From the NCBI GenBank assembly GCA_902632555.1, contig CACPCZ010000006.1, positions 1-60,886 on the forward strand: DNA of 60,886 bases, in the 5' to 3' direction. The DNA comes from an uncultured SAR86 cluster bacterium. Lineage in GTDB: Bacteria; Pseudomonadota; Gammaproteobacteria; Magnimaribacterales; D2472. Under the pieces are notes generated by a model, which saw nothing but the letters and a program-made list of their open reading frames with translations, did not search any database and had not been told where the DNA came from. The translations under genes and the position numbers were made by a program. How positions within the stretch are numbered: position 1 is the stretch's first letter; each line of letters starts with the position of its first letter. Shown here piece by piece: positions 45,209 to 54,747 of the stretch.

Positions 45209-46955
45209 TTATTTCACCTGAAGCAAAAGCATCTGGTCTTCTAAAATCACCATAGCCATAAAATGAATTATTTCTATACATTATAGTTTGAATACATGTT
45301 AATGGATTGGTTACTTTTAGTTTATAACCAATTTCTTGAAGTTCATTTTTTAAATTATCATCAATAAAAAACTCCATCTCAAGAACATCAGGCTGCCATT
45401 GATGATGAATTCTTTTTGCAAATGTAGCTTCTTCAAGATCCATCTCAAAATCTACTATATTGAGTATAGACTGCAGAACAGCTGAGATAATTCTTGCACC
45501 TCCAGGACTTCCTGTTGTTAAAAATAATTCATTATCTTTCATTATTATTGTAGGTGTCATAGAGCTTAACGGTCTTTTATATGGAGCTATTTCATTTGCC
45601 TTGGCTCCAAGCAAGCCAAATTGATTGGGGATACCTGGCGCTGCGGAAAAATCATCCATTTCATTATTCATTAAAATACCAGTGCCTTCAATTACCACTC
45701 CAGATCCAAAAGTTGAGTTTAAGGTATATGTAGACGAAACAACATTTCCATATTTATCAGCTACAGAAAAATGAGTCGTCTCATGACTCTCATTATCAAT
45801 ATACATTCCAGGATTTATATCAGAGGATTCTACAAGTGAACCTAATTCAATATTGTTTGAAATATTTTTTGCATATGATTCACTTGTCAAACTCTTTATT
45901 GGTACATTGTAAAAATCTGGATCTCCTAAATATTTAGACCTATCAGCATATGCATATTTCATAGTTTCAGCTAAGAGATTAATATATTTGCTTGAATTAT
46001 GCCCTAGAGATTGTAGATCATAATTTTCCAAGATGTTTAACATTTGAATTATATGAACACCGCCAGAGGAGGGGGGTCCCATTGTGATCAGCTCTAGATT
46101 TCTATATTTTGACTTTAGCGGCTCTCTCCAAACAGCTTTATAGTTTTCAAGATCATATTGTGATATCAAACCACCATTTTCTTCCATTGATATAGCAATT
46201 TTCTTAGCAATTTCACCCTTATAAAAACCATCCTTTCCTTCTATAGATATAATTTTTAAAGTATTTGCCAAATCCTTTTGAATTAGATCTTTTTTAAAAT
46301 CTGGATAATCTTTTTGGAAGATATTTTTAGTTTCATCATAAAAAGAAAGTTTTTTATTGTATGCTCGTAAAACGTCTGACATAAATGGAGTAACCTTGAA
46401 ACCATTCTCAGCGTAATTGATTGCATCCTCAAGAAGTTCTTCCCATGGAAGAGATCCAAATTTTTGATGCACTTCCCATAAGCCTGCAACTGTTCCAGGT
46501 ACTCCGCTTGAAAGATACCCAAAAGTTGATAATTTTTGCTTGTTAAATGATCCGTTCTTATCAAGATACATATCTCTGCTAGCAAGTTTAGGAGCTTTTT
46601 CTCTATAGTCTATAGAATAAGACTTTTGGGAATCAATATCATACATCACCATAAAACCACCTCCACCGATGTTACCAGCTCTGGGAAGAACAACCGCTAG
46701 AGTAAAACTAATTGCTATAGATGCATCAAAAGCATTGCCGCCTTTACTGAGAATTTTTTCACCAACTTCTGTAGCAATAAAGTGCTGAGTAGTTATCATG
46801 CCATTTTTGCTTTTAGCAATTTCTTTTTGCGCAGGTGAGTAGTCTTTGATTATGGAATAAATAGGTGTTGTATAAACATAGGCAGGACTTAGTAATGAGA
46901 AACTAAGTGCAAGTATAAAAATTTTTTTATTCAGATGTAGCTTCGTTAGCAACAT
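45201..46955 (-). CDS. ggt: Gamma-glutamyltransferase, exported
   Basis: The 584-residue product (ATG at 46955) has a signal peptide (NKKIFILALSFSLLSPAYVY) and the Ggt fold: GMITTQHFIATEVGEKIL, GGNAFDASIAI, the cleavage and nucleophile site ESHETTHFSVAD (Thr becomes the new N-terminus of the small subunit), MNNEMDDFS and GSPGGARI. It hydrolyses or transfers gamma-glutamyl groups of glutathione in the periplasm. A longer frame start at 47012 overlaps deeply with the acyl-CoA synthetase gene and lacks a signal-peptide start. The overlap with that upstream gene is 29 bases. Confidence 0.93.
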   Translation of the reverse strand: MLLTKLHLNKKIFILALSFSLLSPAYVYTTPIYSIIKDYSPAQKEIAKSKNGMITTQHFIATEVGEKILSKGGNAFDASIAISFTLAVVLPRAGNIGGGGFMVMYDIDSQKSYSIDYREKAPKLASRDMYLDKNGSFNKQKLSTFGYLSSGVPGTVAGLWEVHQKFGSLPWEELLEDAINYAENGFKVTPFMSDVLRAYNKKLSFYDETKNIFQKDYPDFKKDLIQKDLANTLKIISIEGKDGFYKGEIAKKIAISMEENGGLISQYDLENYKAVWREPLKSKYRNLELITMGPPSSGGVHIIQMLNILENYDLQSLGHNSSKYINLLAETMKYAYADRSKYLGDPDFYNVPIKSLTSESYAKNISNNIELGSLVESSDINPGMYIDNESHETTHFSVADKYGNVVSSTYTLNSTFGSGVVIEGTGILMNNEMDDFSAAPGIPNQFGLLGAKANEIAPYKRPLSSMTPTIIMKDNELFLTTGSPGGARIISAVLQSILNIVDFEMDLEEATFAKRIHHQWQPDVLEMEFFIDDNLKNELQEIGYKLKVTNPLTCIQTIMYRNNSFYGYGDFRRPDAFASGEIND

Positions 46956-48549
46956 CTTTTGCCCACTTGTAGTTCGCTTTTCCATTAGGTGCGCGTTTAA
47001 CTTCATCAACAAATATCACTCTTTTTGGCAGTTTATACCCGGCAATGTGTTCCCTCGTTGAGTTAACAAGTATTTCTTCAGTTACGTTTTGATTACTTTC
47101 AAGAGAAACAACTGCGACAACTTTCTGCCCAAATTTAGGATCATCAACTCCGACTACCAAACAATCAAAAACTTCGATATTTCTTTTAATCGCTTCTTCA
47201 ACCTCTTCAGGATAAATTTTTTCACCAGCTGAATTAATACAATTACTGCCTCTTCCAAGAAGAGTTATAGTTCCGTCCTCTTCCAGTTTTGCATAATCTC
47301 CTGGAAAACTATACCTAACTCCATTTACTTCTTTAAAGGTTTCTGCAGATTTTTTTTCATCTTTGTAATAACCCACTGGAACAAGACCACTTGTTCCAAT
47401 TAGACCAATTTTCTCAGAACCTGGCTGAAGAATTTCACCATCATCTGCAATAACAATAACCCCAGGATTTAAAGAAAATTTTGCAGTCTTTGGAGGATTA
47501 TCTCTTGTAGAAACTGAGCTTCCCATCCCACCTTCTGTAGATCCCATTGTATCAATAAGCTGCATATCGTGATATTTTAAAAGACCATTTTTTACCTCTT
47601 CTGACCACATTACTCCACTTGATATGATTACATTTACTGAACTTAGGTCATATGGTTTACCAGATTCGCTTGCTCTATCTAGAGCATCTAACATAGGCTT
47701 AGCAAATGCATCTCCGACTATAACAATATTTGTAGTTCTGGTATCTTCAACTTGTGTCCACATCTGGTCTGCATCAAAACCAAGATTTCTCGAAGTTATA
47801 GCAGTACCACCAAGAAGTAAAGGTAAAAAAGCTCCAAGCCACATTCCTGTTCCATGCATAAGGGGACAGCCAATTAGACTTCTTATAAATGTATTTTCTT
47901 TTTTAAAGTTATGAATTTGTGCTTCAAGATTATTTATGTCTTCAGGTACATCGTAACCCATTGCTTTAAGGGTTCTAAAAAGGAAAACAAGAAACTCACC
48001 TTGTTTATACATCACCCCCTTTGGCATGCCAGTTGTTCCGCCAGTGTATAACATATAAATAGTTTCTGGATCTCGATGAATTCTATTCATAGGAGCACAT
48101 GATTCCAATAAATCCTCAAATTTTAATGCATCTGGGAAGTGAGACTCAGTTCCATCAGCAATTTCTATCCATGCTTTAATATTAGGTAAAGAATTTGAAA
48201 TTTCTTTGATTCTTGAGCTGTAACAAGCATGATAAAAAACTGCTTCTGAATCTGAGTTGTCTAACAAGTAAATAAGTTCTTCAGCTACATAACGATAATT
48301 TACATTGATTGGAACACCTCCAATTTTAAAAATTGCATTTTGACCTATTAAGTACTCGTTTGAATTATTTAAATATAATCCAGCTTTTGAGTTTGGTTTT
48401 AATCCAGCATTTGTTAATGCAGTAGCTATCCTGCTTGATTTTTCATCGTATTCTTTCCAAGATACTATTTCGTCACCACAAATAAGAGCGTTATTATCAG
48501 GAACAATATCAGATATCATTTCCCAAACCGAAGCAAAATCAAGATTCAT
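46927..48549 (-). CDS. AMP-dependent acyl-CoA synthetase (ligase)
   Basis: The 540-residue protein is a member of the ANL superfamily. It has the P-loop-like MLYTGGTTGMPKGVMY, the adenylate-binding STEGG, the hinge region PGDYAKLEEDGTITLLGRGS and the catalytic Lys in APNGKANYKWAK. It activates a carboxylic acid, probably a fatty acid or similar, with ATP and CoA. It is divergent from a second acyl-CoA synthetase (48658) and upstream of ggt. Substrate chain length is unknown. Confidence 0.93.
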   Translation of the reverse strand: MNLDFASVWEMISDIVPDNNALICGDEIVSWKEYDEKSSRIATALTNAGLKPNSKAGLYLNNSNEYLIGQNAIFKIGGVPINVNYRYVAEELIYLLDNSDSEAVFYHACYSSRIKEISNSLPNIKAWIEIADGTESHFPDALKFEDLLESCAPMNRIHRDPETIYMLYTGGTTGMPKGVMYKQGEFLVFLFRTLKAMGYDVPEDINNLEAQIHNFKKENTFIRSLIGCPLMHGTGMWLGAFLPLLLGGTAITSRNLGFDADQMWTQVEDTRTTNIVIVGDAFAKPMLDALDRASESGKPYDLSSVNVIISSGVMWSEEVKNGLLKYHDMQLIDTMGSTEGGMGSSVSTRDNPPKTAKFSLNPGVIVIADDGEILQPGSEKIGLIGTSGLVPVGYYKDEKKSAETFKEVNGVRYSFPGDYAKLEEDGTITLLGRGSNCINSAGEKIYPEEVEEAIKRNIEVFDCLVVGVDDPKFGQKVVAVVSLESNQNVTEEILVNSTREHIAGYKLPKRVIFVDEVKRAPNGKANYKWAKDVANEATSE

Positions 48550-48657
48550 AAGAACTCCTTTTAATTACAAATTTTAATACTAGCCATAAAAACATTAGTA
48601 TCGCATTATTTACTAATCTAATAGTAAAATATCGTAAAAACATAATAAACAAATTTT

Positions 48658-50337
48658 ATGAATGATTCTAATAAATTATTTGATCAAATATCAAAAGAAT
48701 TAACACAACCTGGTCAGCTCTTTGAAACAAGAGAGTATAAAAATCAAAATGGATATTTGAGTGTGGAGTATGCAAATTTTCCAGATAACCTTAAAAAATA
48801 TTTTGATGTTGGTGCAATGCATGGAGAGAAAGAATTTTTAATTTTTGAAGATGAAAGATATACCTATGATCAAGCAACAAAGATTGCTGCTAAATTTGGA
48901 AATGCACTGCTTAAAAATGGAATCAAAAAAGGAGATAGGGTTGCTGTATGTATGCAGAATAATCCTGAATTTATTTTTGCTTACATGGGAATTGTCGGTA
49001 TTGGCGCTGTTTGTGTTCCGTTAAATTCTTGGTGGGTTCCAAACGAAGTTATTTATGGCCTTGAACATTCTCAAGCTAAATTACTAATTGGTGATCAAAA
49101 AAGACTTCAAGGTCTAGAATCAATTAAAATACCAAAGATAGTTTCAAGCTACACACCCGACGAAAATTTTACAAACTTTAAAGACTTTATTAAAAATATG
49201 CCAGAAGATTGGGCTGATATAGAAATTTTTAGAGATGACAATGCAACTATTTACTATACATCTGGATCAACTGGAAAACCTAAAGGAGTATTATCATCTC
49301 ACAGGGGTATTCTTTCATCCATGTTTAGTTGGGCATTTATGTCTACCGTTTTAAACGAAAGAGAAAAAAGATTGGGAAAAGACAGTTCACCTCTTGCTGA
49401 TTCAAATTCTTCAATTCTTCTTTGCGTTCCTTTATTCCATGCTACGGGAAGTCATGTTGCTTTCTTGTTATCTGTATTGGTAGGCAGAAAAGTAGTAATG
49501 ATGAAAAAATGGGATGCTGGTGAAGCACTTAAATTAATTAACGATGAAAAAATTTCTGATATAACTGGAGTTCCAACCCAATCATGGGAATTATTAAACC
49601 ATCCTGATAAAGATAAATACGACTTAAGTTCGCTTAAGACTCTCGGAGGTGGTGGCGGACCAAGACCTGCTGAGCATGTGAAACTTCTTGATGAAAACTT
49701 CAAAGGCAGACCCGGAATAGGATATGGCTTAACTGAGACAAATGCTTTGGGTACTTTAGGAAGTGGAGATGAGTATATTAATCATCCTTCCTCAGCCGGA
49801 AGAGTTGTTCCGCCTTTGACAGAAATAAAAATTATAGATGACGATTGGAATGAATTGTCAGAAGGAAGTATTGGTGAGATTGCAATAAAATCTCAGTCAA
49901 ATATGAAAGGTTATTGGAGAAATGAAAAAGCCACTGAAGAATGTATGAACGAGGAAGGCTGGTTTAAATCTGGAGATTTAGGAAAATTTGATGGGCCATT
50001 TCTTTATATACTTGATAGGCTCAAAGATATGGTAATTAGAGGTGGCGAGAATATAGCATGTCCAGAGGTAGAAGGCGCTATTTATGAACATCCCGATGTA
50101 TTAGAAGCCAGTGTATTTGGCATTCCAGACGAAAGGCTTGGTGAAATTTTATGTACCGCAATATATCTTAGAGAAGATTCTGAAACTTCTGAAGATGATA
50201 TTAGAGTATTTCTATCAGATAAACTTGCAGCATTTAAAATCCCAGCAGTCATCAACTTTTCTATTGAACCATTACCAAAACTCGCCTCTGGTAAGTTTGA
50301 CAAACCCACTCTAAGAGAAATTTTTGAAAATAAATAA
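48658..50337 (+). CDS. AMP-dependent acyl-CoA synthetase (FadD-like)
   Basis: The 559-residue ANL protein has IYYTSGSTGKPKGVLSSH (about residue 200), GYGLTETNALGT, the hinge GDLGKFDGPFLYILDRLKD and the final catalytic Lys in LASGKFDKPTL. It is similar to fatty-acyl-CoA ligases. It is divergent from another family member, sharing a promoter region of about 108 bases. Both may be involved in fatty-acid use or activation of imported acids. They are too different to be a recent copy. Confidence 0.93.
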   Translation: MNDSNKLFDQISKELTQPGQLFETREYKNQNGYLSVEYANFPDNLKKYFDVGAMHGEKEFLIFEDERYTYDQATKIAAKFGNALLKNGIKKGDRVAVCMQNNPEFIFAYMGIVGIGAVCVPLNSWWVPNEVIYGLEHSQAKLLIGDQKRLQGLESIKIPKIVSSYTPDENFTNFKDFIKNMPEDWADIEIFRDDNATIYYTSGSTGKPKGVLSSHRGILSSMFSWAFMSTVLNEREKRLGKDSSPLADSNSSILLCVPLFHATGSHVAFLLSVLVGRKVVMMKKWDAGEALKLINDEKISDITGVPTQSWELLNHPDKDKYDLSSLKTLGGGGGPRPAEHVKLLDENFKGRPGIGYGLTETNALGTLGSGDEYINHPSSAGRVVPPLTEIKIIDDDWNELSEGSIGEIAIKSQSNMKGYWRNEKATEECMNEEGWFKSGDLGKFDGPFLYILDRLKDMVIRGGENIACPEVEGAIYEHPDVLEASVFGIPDERLGEILCTAIYLREDSETSEDDIRVFLSDKLAAFKIPAVINFSIEPLPKLASGKFDKPTLREIFENK

Positions 50338-50388
50338 ATTTTTCCTTTCAAAAAATAAAAAAAAGAGTAAAAATGTTATTTCTATATT

Positions 50389-51087
50389 TTGAATGATATT
50401 GTGAAAATTTTAGTAATTGAGGATGAGCCTGATATTCGAAAGAATTTAGAATATAACCTGGCTAGAGAAGGTTTTTCAGTTTCAGGTGCAGCATCAATTT
50501 TAGAAGCAAAAACACTGCTTTCATCCGACGATTTTAATTTGATTTTATTGGATTTAATGTTGCCAGATGGATCAGGTCTAGATTTATGTAAGGAGATAAA
50601 AGCTAATTCCAAAACTGAATCTACTCCCGTAATAATTTTGACCGCAAAAGATGATGAGGTTGACAAGGTGGTTGGATTTGAAATTGGAGCTGACGATTAC
50701 GTTACAAAACCATTTAGTGTCAGGGAGTTAATTTTAAGAGTAAAAGCAGTACTAAAAAGAGGTACAAAAAAGAAAGAAATTCTTGAAGTTGAAAGAAAGT
50801 TTGGCGATTTAAAGATTGATATTGATTCTCATGAAGTTCATGTCGATGATGTTAAAATTAACTTAACAGCCTTGGAGTTTAGACTGCTAAGAAAGTTAGT
50901 TGATACAAGAGGAAGAGTTCAATCAAGAGACCAATTATTGACAGATGTCTGGGGTTACAGCACTGAAGTAACAACAAGAACTGTAGATACCCATGTAAAA
51001 AGACTTAGAGAGAAACTAGGACCAATGGGTAGATATGTTCAAACAATAAGAGGAGTTGGTTACAAATTTGCAAGAACTCCGGATTAA
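50389..51087 (+). CDS. phoB: PhoB-like response regulator
   Basis: The product (232 residues) has a receiver domain with the acidic pocket VIEDEPD, phospho-acceptor Asp in LILLDLMLPDGSG (about 54), Thr in LTAKDD and Lys in VTKPFS. It ends with an OmpR-type winged helix (RTVDTHVKRLREKLG, YVQTIRGVGYKF). It matches PhoB in length and layout, with the partner histidine kinase 4 bases downstream. The start could be the TTG at 50389 or GTG at 50401; neither has a clear ribosome site. It probably regulates phosphate-starvation genes, though this is not proven. Confidence 0.88.
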   Translation: MNDIVKILVIEDEPDIRKNLEYNLAREGFSVSGAASILEAKTLLSSDDFNLILLDLMLPDGSGLDLCKEIKANSKTESTPVIILTAKDDEVDKVVGFEIGADDYVTKPFSVRELILRVKAVLKRGTKKKEILEVERKFGDLKIDIDSHEVHVDDVKINLTALEFRLLRKLVDTRGRVQSRDQLLTDVWGYSTEVTTRTVDTHVKRLREKLGPMGRYVQTIRGVGYKFARTPD

Positions 51088-51090
51088 ATA

Positions 51091-52437
51091 ATGGGATACA
51101 GATTACGAACTTTTTTAATAGTATTTATATCTATTGGAATTGGTATTCTTTTCTCGAACATAATTTCATCAAATCAGGAAATATCCTTACTCCTCGTTGT
51201 TTTATCTTTATTTATAGTTGCTACAATAGCCTCATTAATATTTATAAATTTTTCATATAAAAATATTTCTAATCTAGAGGCATTAGCTTCAAAAATTGCA
51301 CAGGGTAGAACCAAAAAGAGATATATCAAAGCTCTAAAGGAAGATTCAGGTGAATTTGGAGATGTTGCATCTAGTATTTCTAAAATTTCAGAAAATTTAA
51401 AAGATACAATTAATCAAATTGCAAAACAAAGAGATCAATTTGGATCAGTTCTTGATGATTTGGGAGAGGGAATCGTTGTTACCAATCAAAATGGAGATAT
51501 AACATTTGAAAACGATCAGTTTTCACAGATACTTAATTTAAAAAATGTGAATGGGTCAAATATTAAAGACTTAGGTATAAAATCACTTGGATATCTTTTT
51601 AGAAGATCAAAGAAAAGAAAAAGAGCAGATATAGAATTTGAGATTGAACTAAATGATAATTCTAATAGATGGGTTCTGGCGACAATAAATCAAAGCAAAA
51701 CAACCAAAGAGTATATTCTTGTTGTTCACGATATTACGCAGCTTAGGAGCTTAGATTCAATGAGAAGAGATTTCATATCTAACCTTTCTCATGAACTTAG
51801 AACTCCTGTAAGTGTAATAAGAGCAAATTCTGAAACCCTTTTAGACAGCGCATTAGATGACAAAAAACAAGCTAAAATTTTTGCCAAAGCTATTTTACAT
51901 AACGCAGAAAGACTAACTGACATGGTTTCTTCTTTGCTTGATTTATCCAGAATTGAGTATGGTGAACTTAAGTTAAATTTTGAAGAATTAGAGTTAGACC
52001 GATTTTTTAGCAAGTTTATTCTGTCAATATCAACATTATCTAAGAAAAAAAATATCAATATTTTGTATAAACCACAACATCAGGGCAGTGTCATTGTTGA
52101 CTATCAAGCATTTGAAAGAATTATGAATAATTTAGTAGATAATGCAATCAAATATTCTGACGCAGATTCTGAAATAGTAATATCAACTTCAAATGAGACT
52201 GATGAATACATTAAAGTTATGGTTGAAGATAGTGGGAAAGGTATTTCGTCAGAAGATAAAGATCATATTTTTAGTAGATTTTATAGAACTGCTTCAGCTA
52301 GAGCCACCGACAATCAAGGAAGCGGGCTTGGACTTGCAATTGTTAAACATCTAGTAAATAGTTTGAATGGAGAAGTTGGTGTTCAAAATTCTAAATCTAA
52401 GGGTTCAATATTCTGGTTTACTGTACCTATTTCATAA
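51091..52437 (+). CDS. phoR: PhoR-like sensor histidine kinase
   Basis: The 448-residue protein has two N-terminal membrane helices (about residues 5-25 and 30-53) with almost no periplasmic loop, as in PhoR. A HAMP-like linker and a PAS-type domain (DDLGEGIVVTNQNGDITFEN) follow. The HisKA box is ISNLSHELRTPVSV (His near 233), and the ATPase domain has NLVDNAIKYSD, VEDSGKGIS and GSGLGLAIV. It would phosphorylate the adjacent PhoB-like regulator. No phoU or pst genes are in the window. Confidence 0.9.
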   Translation: MGYRLRTFLIVFISIGIGILFSNIISSNQEISLLLVVLSLFIVATIASLIFINFSYKNISNLEALASKIAQGRTKKRYIKALKEDSGEFGDVASSISKISENLKDTINQIAKQRDQFGSVLDDLGEGIVVTNQNGDITFENDQFSQILNLKNVNGSNIKDLGIKSLGYLFRRSKKRKRADIEFEIELNDNSNRWVLATINQSKTTKEYILVVHDITQLRSLDSMRRDFISNLSHELRTPVSVIRANSETLLDSALDDKKQAKIFAKAILHNAERLTDMVSSLLDLSRIEYGELKLNFEELELDRFFSKFILSISTLSKKKNINILYKPQHQGSVIVDYQAFERIMNNLVDNAIKYSDADSEIVISTSNETDEYIKVMVEDSGKGISSEDKDHIFSRFYRTASARATDNQGSGLGLAIVKHLVNSLNGEVGVQNSKSKGSIFWFTVPIS

Positions 52438-52498
52438 ATTTTAGTTTCTATTGTGAAACTTTCTCTTTAAAAATGAGATAAACTAGACTGCTCTTAAT

Positions 52499-52894
52499 AT
52501 GAATGCAATAAATATAAAAAAAATAATCATTAGTTCATCTGTAATTGTCGCTTTGCTAATGATTCTTTATACAGCTATGCAAATCATGAAAGAATCATCC
52601 ATAAGACAAATTGATATACCAAATATTAAAAATATAGAATTTTCGTCAAATATTGAGCCTTCCTCTAAATCTAATCTCGAATTAACAAATAATAATTTTG
52701 ATTATGAATTAATTGGATATAGGTCTGGTAAGAGAGATTTCTCAGTAATACTTAAAAAAGGTAATATGGAATATGTAGTTTCTGGTGGTGATAAACTAGA
52801 AGGAATATATGAACTTGTTTCTGTTAATGAAGATGAAGTAGTATTTAGTAATCAAGGTAAAATATATAAAATCAAGAATACTGTTGGAAAATAA
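52499..52894 (+). CDS. gspC: Type II secretion protein GspC, short form without PDZ
   Basis: The 131-residue protein has one membrane helix (IIISSSVIVALLMILYTAM) and a homology-region domain with FDYELIGYRSGKRDFSVILK and VSGGDKLEGIYELVSVNEDEVVFS. This is the HR domain that links the inner membrane platform to the secretin. The C-terminal PDZ or coiled-coil domain of longer GspC proteins is absent. It is the first gene of the secretion operon, three bases before gspD. The assignment relies on position and the HR pattern. Confidence 0.82.
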   Translation: MNAINIKKIIISSSVIVALLMILYTAMQIMKESSIRQIDIPNIKNIEFSSNIEPSSKSNLELTNNNFDYELIGYRSGKRDFSVILKKGNMEYVVSGGDKLEGIYELVSVNEDEVVFSNQGKIYKIKNTVGK

Positions 52895-52897
52895 ATA

Positions 52898-54745
52898 ATG
52901 AAATTATTGAAAAAAAAATTAGTAATATTGATGATAGGTTTTTTTATCATTAATGCTAATGCTCAAGAAACATTTATCCTAAATTATGAAGATGTTGATA
53001 TAAAAAAAGTTACTCAGGATATAGCTCAATTTTCAAAAAAAACAATCATTCTGGATCCTAGAGTAAAAGGTAAAATCACCATTTATTCAAATGCAAATCT
53101 TGACAGAGAACAGGTTTGGAATGTTTATTTAAGAACAATACAAGTTAATGGTTTCAGCACAATTGAAGAAGATGGTTTTCTTAGAGTAGTTCCAGAAAAT
53201 GAAGCAACAAGAGATAGCACTTATGGCACTGGTTCAGGTAATTTTGAAACTGTAATTATACCTCTTAAAAACAGGCCTATTGAAGAAATACTTCCTATGA
53301 TAAAACCAATTACAGGAAGGCAAGCTCATCTATCAAGTATCTCTTCAATCAACTCAATTCTTTTAGTTGATAGATCTAGTAATGTAGAGCGTATAAGGGA
53401 TTTACTCGAAGACTTAGACAAAAATAATACTGCGAAAATTAACATAATTAAGCTTAATAATTTATCCTCAATTGAGGCAGTTAGAATTTTAGAGCGATTA
53501 AAAACTCAGAACAATCCTACTATTAATCAGTTTATTGCAATACCATTTACGCCATCAAATTCGGTGATTCTCTCAGCAAATGATCTGATAACGCAAAATA
53601 TAGTCTCAACATTAAATACACTTGATAAAGATGTTACTGAAAATGATTCCACAGATGTTATATATCTTAAGTATGCAAAAGCTGCAGATATTGCGCCTAT
53701 CTTAACTTCAATTTCTGGTACTTTTGTAAGCGATGTCGAGGGAAGCAAGACCGTGATAACGCATCATGAAAAAACAAACTCACTAATAATTTCCTCTGCT
53801 GAAGAAAATATTAATTCTATTAAAAACATTATTGCAAAATTAGATATTAGAAGAGCACAAGTATTAGTAGAGGCAATTGTTGTTGATATGTCTGAAAATG
53901 CTGCAAAAACTCTTGGTGTAGAAGCAATTTTTTCCGGTGATGATGAAGATAGTATTCCAATTGGAATAACTAGGTTTACAGGCTCAGGTCCAGATTTATT
54001 AGGAATTGTTGGAGCAGGAGATGATGAAACTGATGTAACGCTCACAACTACCGCAGTTTCCTCACTGCTAAACACTCAGGGTCTCGTTGCAGGTTTCGGA
54101 GACCTTTCTAAAGGCGACGATAATTTTGTGGGGATCTTAAATGCAATTGCATCAGATACTGATTCAAATATACTTTCAACACCTTCTATATTAGCTATGG
54201 ATAATGAGCCAGCAAGATTATTTATTGGTCAAGAGATACCAATTACTACTGGTGAAAGTTTGGGAACAAATAATTCAAATCCATTCAGGACAACTTCTAG
54301 ACAAGAAGTTGGCATTGAGTTAGAAATAACACCTCAAATTGATGAAGGCTCATCTGTAATTTTAAATATTAAACAAGGCGTTTCAGGAGTTGCAGGGGTG
54401 GCTCAAAGTGGGTTAGATTTGATAACAAATAAAAGAGAAATAGAAACAACTGTTCTTGTGGATAATAATCAAATTATTGTTTTAGGTGGTTTAATTGATG
54501 AAGATGTTCAAGAGGTTATATCAAAAGTACCAGTCCTGGGATCAATACCTTTGCTTGGCAAGCTTTTCCAATCTTCTTCAAGTACTACAAATAAGAAAAA
54601 CCTTATGGTTTTTTTGAAGCCAACAATACTTACAGATTCAACCGCGAGTCAAGAAATTTCACTTGAAAAATATAACTATCTTAAAGCTCAGAAAGAGTTA
54701 AGTGGAGAACTAGATATTATTGATCTTACAAAACCTAAAGATTAA
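52898..54745 (+). CDS. gspD: Type II secretion secretin GspD
   Basis: The 615-residue protein has a signal peptide (VILMIGFFIINANAQ) and an N0 domain (FILNYEDVDIKKVTQDIAQ). Three N domains follow with repeats such as IIPLKNRPIEEILPMIKPIT and VIYLKYAKAADIAPIL, and then the secretin barrel: LSTPSILAMDNEPARLFIGQ, VGIELEITPQI and VPVLGSIPLLGKLFQ. It forms the outer-membrane channel. Its length is slightly shorter than average; a C-terminal S-domain for a pilotin is short or missing. Confidence 0.96.
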   Translation: MKLLKKKLVILMIGFFIINANAQETFILNYEDVDIKKVTQDIAQFSKKTIILDPRVKGKITIYSNANLDREQVWNVYLRTIQVNGFSTIEEDGFLRVVPENEATRDSTYGTGSGNFETVIIPLKNRPIEEILPMIKPITGRQAHLSSISSINSILLVDRSSNVERIRDLLEDLDKNNTAKINIIKLNNLSSIEAVRILERLKTQNNPTINQFIAIPFTPSNSVILSANDLITQNIVSTLNTLDKDVTENDSTDVIYLKYAKAADIAPILTSISGTFVSDVEGSKTVITHHEKTNSLIISSAEENINSIKNIIAKLDIRRAQVLVEAIVVDMSENAAKTLGVEAIFSGDDEDSIPIGITRFTGSGPDLLGIVGAGDDETDVTLTTTAVSSLLNTQGLVAGFGDLSKGDDNFVGILNAIASDTDSNILSTPSILAMDNEPARLFIGQEIPITTGESLGTNNSNPFRTTSRQEVGIELEITPQIDEGSSVILNIKQGVSGVAGVAQSGLDLITNKREIETTVLVDNNQIIVLGGLIDEDVQEVISKVPVLGSIPLLGKLFQSSSSTTNKKNLMVFLKPTILTDSTASQEISLEKYNYLKAQKELSGELDIIDLTKPKD

Positions 54746-54747
54746 AT